Assembly: GCA_036519575.1 (NCBI GenBank)
Contig: DATDKZ010000205.1
Coordinates: 1-8,814, forward strand
Source of the DNA: AC-69 sp036519575
Lineage (GTDB): Bacteria; Actinomycetota; UBA4738; HRBIN12
Reading direction: 5' to 3'
Length of the DNA stretch: 8,814 nucleotides
Within the stretch, counting starts at the first letter, position 1; each line of letters starts with the position of its first letter. Below, in pieces: positions 6,086 through 8,814 of the stretch. Under the pieces are notes generated by a model. The model did no database searches, was not told where the DNA came from, and was given only the letters and a program-made list of their open reading frames with translations. The position numbers and the translations under genes are program-made.

Positions 6086-6118
6086 GGCTGCGCCGCGGGC
6101 CACAGATGCCGCGCCGCA

Positions 6119-6148
6119 TTGACGGGCGTTTGCCCAGGTAGCTACCAT
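6119..6148 (+). promoter_or_regulatory. Promoter of rpsA
   Basis: TTGACG (6119-6124, five of six) is followed by an 18-nt spacer and TACCAT (6143-6148, four of six), which predicts a start near G6155 and a leader of about 70 nt. The spacer contains a small inverted repeat, GGGC-N4-GCCC (6124-6135). The leader holds a C6 tract (6184-6189) and several short CG-rich repeats, but I cannot assign a regulatory structure to them. Confidence 0.6.
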
Positions 6149-6216
6149 TCCCGGGCCGCGAGGCGCGTCCACATCACCGCAATCCCCCCGCCGCCCGTGG
6201 CCGCGTCGCGCGCACG

Positions 6217-6223
6217 AAGGAGG
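6217..6223 (+). promoter_or_regulatory. Strong Shine-Dalgarno sequence of rpsA, very close to its ATG
   Basis: AAGGAGG ends only 2 nt before the ATG at 6226, closer than the usual 5-9 nt. There is no other in-frame ATG, GTG or TTG in the first codons, so the start stands. The tight spacing may lower or tune initiation. Confidence 0.65.
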
Positions 6224-6225
6224 AG

Positions 6226-7668
6226 ATGGTTCACATCGAGACGAGCGAAGCCAAGGCCGCGCCCGAGCGCGACCTGACACCCGAGGAACTGGTCGACGCG
6301 GTCGAGGCCAGCCTCCGCGACTTCAAAGACGGTGACATCGTCGAGGGAACGATCGTCAAGATCGACCGGGACGAGGTCCTTCTCGACATCGGCTACAAGT
6401 CCGAAGGGGTCATTCCTGCCAAGGAGCTCTCGATCCGCCACGACATCGACCCCAACGAGGTCGTGCATGTCGGGGACAGGATCGAGGCCCTCGTCCTTCA
6501 GAAGGAGGACAAGGAAGGGCGCCTCATCCTGTCGAAGAAGCGCGCCCAGTACGAACGGGCGTGGGGTCGGATCGAGGAGGTGATGCAGTCCGGTGGCACG
6601 ATCAAGGGCCCCGTCATCGAGGTGGTGAAGGGCGGCCTGATCGTAGACATCGGCCTTCGCGGGTTCCTACCGGCGTCCCTGGTCGACCTTCGTCGGGTCC
6701 GGGACCTGCACCCGTACGTGGGTCAAGAGATCGAGGCCAAGATCATCGAGCTCGACCGGAACCGCAACAACGTCGTGCTGTCGCGCCGAGCGTTCCTGGA
6801 GGAATCTCAGAGCGAGGGGCGTAAGAAGTTCCTCGAGTCCCTCCACAAGGGAGAGCGGCGGAAGGGCACCGTGTCCTCCATCGTGAACTTCGGAGCGTTC
6901 GTGGATCTCGGCGGGGTGGACGGCCTCGTGCATGTCTCGGAGCTGTCGTGGAAGCACGTGGATCACCCGAGCGAAGTGGTGCAGGTGGGCCAGGAGGTCG
7001 AGGTCGAGATCCTCGACGTGGACCTGGAGCGTGAGCGTGTCTCGCTGTCGCTGAAGGCCACTCAGGAGGACCCGTGGAAGGAGTTCGAGCGCAAGTACCA
7101 GGCCGGCGAGATCATCGAGGGGCAGGTCACGAAGCTCGTGCCCTTCGGCGCGTTCGTCCGCGTCGCGCCCGGCATCGAAGGCCTTGTGCACATCTCCGAG
7201 CTCTCCGAACAGCATGTGGATTCCCCCGAGTCCGTGCTGTCCGTCGGTGACCAGGTCCGCGTGAAGGTCATCGAGGTCGACGTGGCCCGCCGCCGCATCA
7301 GCCTGTCGATGCGCCAGGTGGGCGGGGCCATGCCCGCCGTGGCGGAGAGGGAGATCGAGGCGGACGAGGACGAGATCCGCCCCGAAGGCGCACCGTCGGC
7401 CGCGCCGGAGGCGTCCGCGGCAACGCAGGAGGTGGCCGAGGCAACGCAGGAGGTGGCCGCGGAAGCATCCGCGGAACCTGCTCTCCAGGTACCCGACGCC
7501 ACCCAGGGGGGGGCGGAGGTGCCCGGGGCCCCGAGCAAGGACCCTGCCGAGACGCCCGAGTCGCCGGGCGAAGCCGCCCCGGCGGAGGAGGCCGCGGCCG
7601 CCGACGAGGACGTCTCGCTCGAGGCCATCCTGGAGGACCTTCGCCGGCGCGAGGGCCGCGCCGAGTAA
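6226..7668 (+). CDS. rpsA: Ribosomal protein S1 (four S1 domains, actinobacterial type)
   Basis: RNA-binding protein that helps mRNA bind the 30S subunit; 480 aa. Four S1 (OB-fold) repeats lie at about residues 36-105, 122-190, 208-276 and 293-363, recognisable from 'GDIVEGTIVKID', 'IKGPVIEVVKGGLIVDIGLRG', 'RKGTVSSIVNFGAFVDLGGVDGLVH' and 'IEGQVTKLVPFGAFVRVAPGIEGLVH'. Repeats 3 and 4 have the best RNA-binding surface signatures. 'LQKEDKEGRLILSKKRAQYERAW' and 'ATQEDPW' match actinobacterial S1 proteins as I remember them; the E. coli protein has six repeats and about 557 aa. The last 110 or so residues are an acidic Ala/Glu/Pro tail of low complexity that ends in a short charged helix, 'SLEAILEDLRRREGRAE'. 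It has its own promoter and is probably co-transcribed with coaE, 8 nt downstream. Confidence 0.97.
   Translation: MVHIETSEAKAAPERDLTPEELVDAVEASLRDFKDGDIVEGTIVKIDRDEVLLDIGYKSEGVIPAKELSIRHDIDPNEVVHVGDRIEALVLQKEDKEGRLILSKKRAQYERAWGRIEEVMQSGGTIKGPVIEVVKGGLIVDIGLRGFLPASLVDLRRVRDLHPYVGQEIEAKIIELDRNRNNVVLSRRAFLEESQSEGRKKFLESLHKGERRKGTVSSIVNFGAFVDLGGVDGLVHVSELSWKHVDHPSEVVQVGQEVEVEILDVDLERERVSLSLKATQEDPWKEFERKYQAGEIIEGQVTKLVPFGAFVRVAPGIEGLVHISELSEQHVDSPESVLSVGDQVRVKVIEVDVARRRISLSMRQVGGAMPAVAEREIEADEDEIRPEGAPSAAPEASAATQEVAEATQEVAAEASAEPALQVPDATQGGAEVPGAPSKDPAETPESPGEAAPAEEAAAADEDVSLEAILEDLRRREGRAE
7419..7459 (+). repeat. Two-copy 21-nt tandem repeat in the S1 tail
   Basis: A 20-base identical unit occurs at 7419-7438 and 7440-7459, a 21-nt period that keeps the frame. 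It encodes ATQEVAE followed by ATQEVAA. Identity at the DNA level points to a recent slip duplication inside the low-complexity acidic tail. Confidence 0.85.
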
Positions 7669-7676
7669 GCGTTCCG

Positions 7677-8288
7677 ATGCTGCTCGTCGGCCTCACCGGC
7701 GGGATCGGTACCGGTAAGTCCACGGTGGCACGGATGCTGGAGAAGCGGGGCGCCGTCGTCTTCGACGCCGACGTCCTGGCCCGTCAGGCGGTGGCGCCCG
7801 GGACCCCCGGGTTCGATCAGGTTGCCGAGCGGTTCGGCCCCAACGTGCTGGCTCCCGGGGGCGGGCTCGACCGCGAGGCGCTGGCCAGCATCGTCTTCTC
7901 CGACCCGGCAGCCCGTCGCGATCTGGAGGGCATCGTGCACCCGGAGGTGCGGCGGATGTTCGCCGAAGGGTGTGAGGAATACCGAGACTCGGATCGGGTG
8001 GTGGTGTTCAGCGCGCCCTTGCTGGTCGAGACCGGCATGCACACGGCCTTCGACCGTCTCATCGTGGTGTCCGCACCGGTGGCCACCCAGATCGAGCGGC
8101 TGATGCGAGATCGGGGTATGGCGGAGCGTGACGTCCAGGCCCGGATCGCCGCACAGCTGCCGCTGGAAGCCAAGGCAGAGGTGGCCGACATCCTTGTGGA
8201 CAACGAGGGGACGCTGGAGGACCTCGAGCGCCGGGTCGAGCGACTGTGGCGGGACCTGGATGCCCAAGGCAGGGCCGGGACGAGGTGA
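7677..8288 (+). CDS. coaE: Dephospho-CoA kinase
   Basis: Phosphorylates the 3'-OH of dephospho-CoA with ATP, the last step of coenzyme A synthesis, in the cytoplasm. The 203-aa length is typical. The P-loop GGIGTGKST is at residues 8-16, the DAD motif (30-32) follows at the expected distance, and 'HPEVRRMF' and 'FSAPLLVETGM' match the substrate-binding core and LID region. The ATG at 7677 places the P-loop at the conserved distance from the N-terminus. There is no clear Shine-Dalgarno in the 8 nt after the rpsA stop, so translation probably depends on coupling to rpsA. coaE next to rpsA is a conserved arrangement in actinobacteria. Confidence 0.95.
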   Translation: MLLVGLTGGIGTGKSTVARMLEKRGAVVFDADVLARQAVAPGTPGFDQVAERFGPNVLAPGGGLDREALASIVFSDPAARRDLEGIVHPEVRRMFAEGCEEYRDSDRVVVFSAPLLVETGMHTAFDRLIVVSAPVATQIERLMRDRGMAERDVQARIAAQLPLEAKAEVADILVDNEGTLEDLERRVERLWRDLDAQGRAGTR

Positions 8289-8303
8289 GCCGGGGCCGGT
8301 CGC

Positions 8304-8309
8304 TATCAT
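8304..8309 (+). promoter_or_regulatory. -10 element of the HAD gene predicting a leaderless mRNA
   Basis: TATCAT matches five of six -10 consensus bases and ends 7 nt before the GTG at 8317, the same geometry as at polA. There is no Shine-Dalgarno and no clear -35 at 16-19 nt. It lies in the 28-nt gap after coaE, so the HAD gene may be transcribed both from here and by read-through. Confidence 0.5.
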
Positions 8310-8316
8310 CGGGCCG

Positions 8317-8814
8317 GTGAGGTTCGAAGCGGTCTTCTTCGACGCCGGGGAAACGCTGGTCCATCCTCATCCCACGTTCCCTGAACTGTTCTCGCGGATC
8401 CTGAAGCGTGAGGGCTTCGACGTGGAGCCCGAGACCATCACGGAGCGCATCCACGTGGTATTCGATCGGTTCCGTGAAGCGGCCAGGACCAAGGAACTGT
8501 GGACGACCACCCCCGAGAAGTCCCAACTGTTCTGGCACGACGTCTACGCCATCTTCTTCCGTGAGATCGGGATCCCCGACTCGGACGGCCTGATCGACAC
8601 GGTGTATCGCGAGTTCACCGACCTCGCCAACTACGCGCTCTTCGACGACGTCGTCCCGGTGTTGGGCAAGCTCCGCGAGGCGGGTCTGAAGCTGGGAGTG
8701 GTGTCGAACTTCGAGGAATGGTTGGAGCGCTTGCTGGCCCGGCTCGGGGTGACCGGATTCTTCGACGTGCGGGTGATCTCCGGGATCGAAGGTATGGAGA
8801 AGCCCGACCCCCGG
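8317..8814 (+). CDS. HAD-superfamily hydrolase, 3' end outside window
   Basis: The first 166 residues of a haloacid-dehalogenase-fold enzyme, probably a phosphatase on a small metabolite; the substrate is not predictable. Motif I is 'FFDAGETL' with nucleophile Asp9. The second Asp of the usual DxDxT is Gly11, as in several HAD subgroups, which removes the normal general acid/base. Motif II is Ser130 in 'VVSNFEEW' and motif III is Lys162 in 'GMEKPDP'. Motif IV, the metal-binding acids, lies beyond the window. Residues about 16-105 form a helical insertion between motifs I and II, which is the C1 cap position of subfamily I. GTG 8317 is chosen because motif I starts right after it and a -10 element sits 7 nt upstream. 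Confidence 0.88.
   Translation, partial: MRFEAVFFDAGETLVHPHPTFPELFSRILKREGFDVEPETITERIHVVFDRFREAARTKELWTTTPEKSQLFWHDVYAIFFREIGIPDSDGLIDTVYREFTDLANYALFDDVVPVLGKLREAGLKLGVVSNFEEWLERLLARLGVTGFFDVRVISGIEGMEKPDPR

Noticed and set aside
6086..6118. Possible polA terminator
   Set aside because: The repeats (GCGCCGCGG, CCGCGCCGC) pair poorly and no T tract follows, so polA may simply read into rpsA.

Overview
The window looks like chromosomal DNA from a high-GC, probably deep-branching member of the Actinomycetota. The reasons are the strong G/C third-position bias, frequent GTG starts (five of the seven genes whose start lies in the window), a four-domain S1 protein with an acidic Ala/Glu-rich tail, a Tyr in the O-helix of DNA polymerase I, and the gene order polA-rpsA-coaE. 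All of these fit actinobacteria, but the lineage is inferred from familiarity and was not searched.

Left part (1-2060, + strand): a tightly packed operon. It holds the 3' part of a polar amino-acid type ABC permease, its ATPase (1 nt gap), and a small exported cupredoxin with a complete type 1 copper ligand set (7 nt gap). No substrate-binding protein is visible.

Middle (2061-3439): a ZIP-family metal transporter runs on the - strand (3292 to 2483) and ends in a good intrinsic terminator (2466-2431). Beyond it, also on the - strand, is a promoter (TTGACA, 17 nt, TACATT) that drives no recognisable protein. It is followed by about 225 nt dense in hairpins, with two GNRA tetraloops and a 16-bp terminal stem followed by UUU. 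Every imperfect pair I checked in these stems is G.U on the - strand and A.C on the + strand, so the - strand is the RNA strand. This is the best candidate in the window for something undescribed: an orphan structured RNA with its own promoter and terminator. A 147-bp divergent intergenic region with a 14-bp perfect palindrome separates the ZIP gene from polA.

Right part (3440-8814, + strand): core genes for DNA replication/repair (polA), translation (rpsA) and coenzyme A synthesis (coaE), then the 5' part of a HAD-family hydrolase. polA and the HAD gene each have a -10-like hexamer exactly 7 nt upstream of a GTG start, which predicts leaderless mRNAs. rpsA has a conventional promoter, a leader of about 70 nt and a strong Shine-Dalgarno sequence. 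coaE follows rpsA by 8 nt and is probably co-transcribed. The polymerase keeps its 5' nuclease and polymerase motifs, but its proofreading domain has lost the third exonuclease motif.
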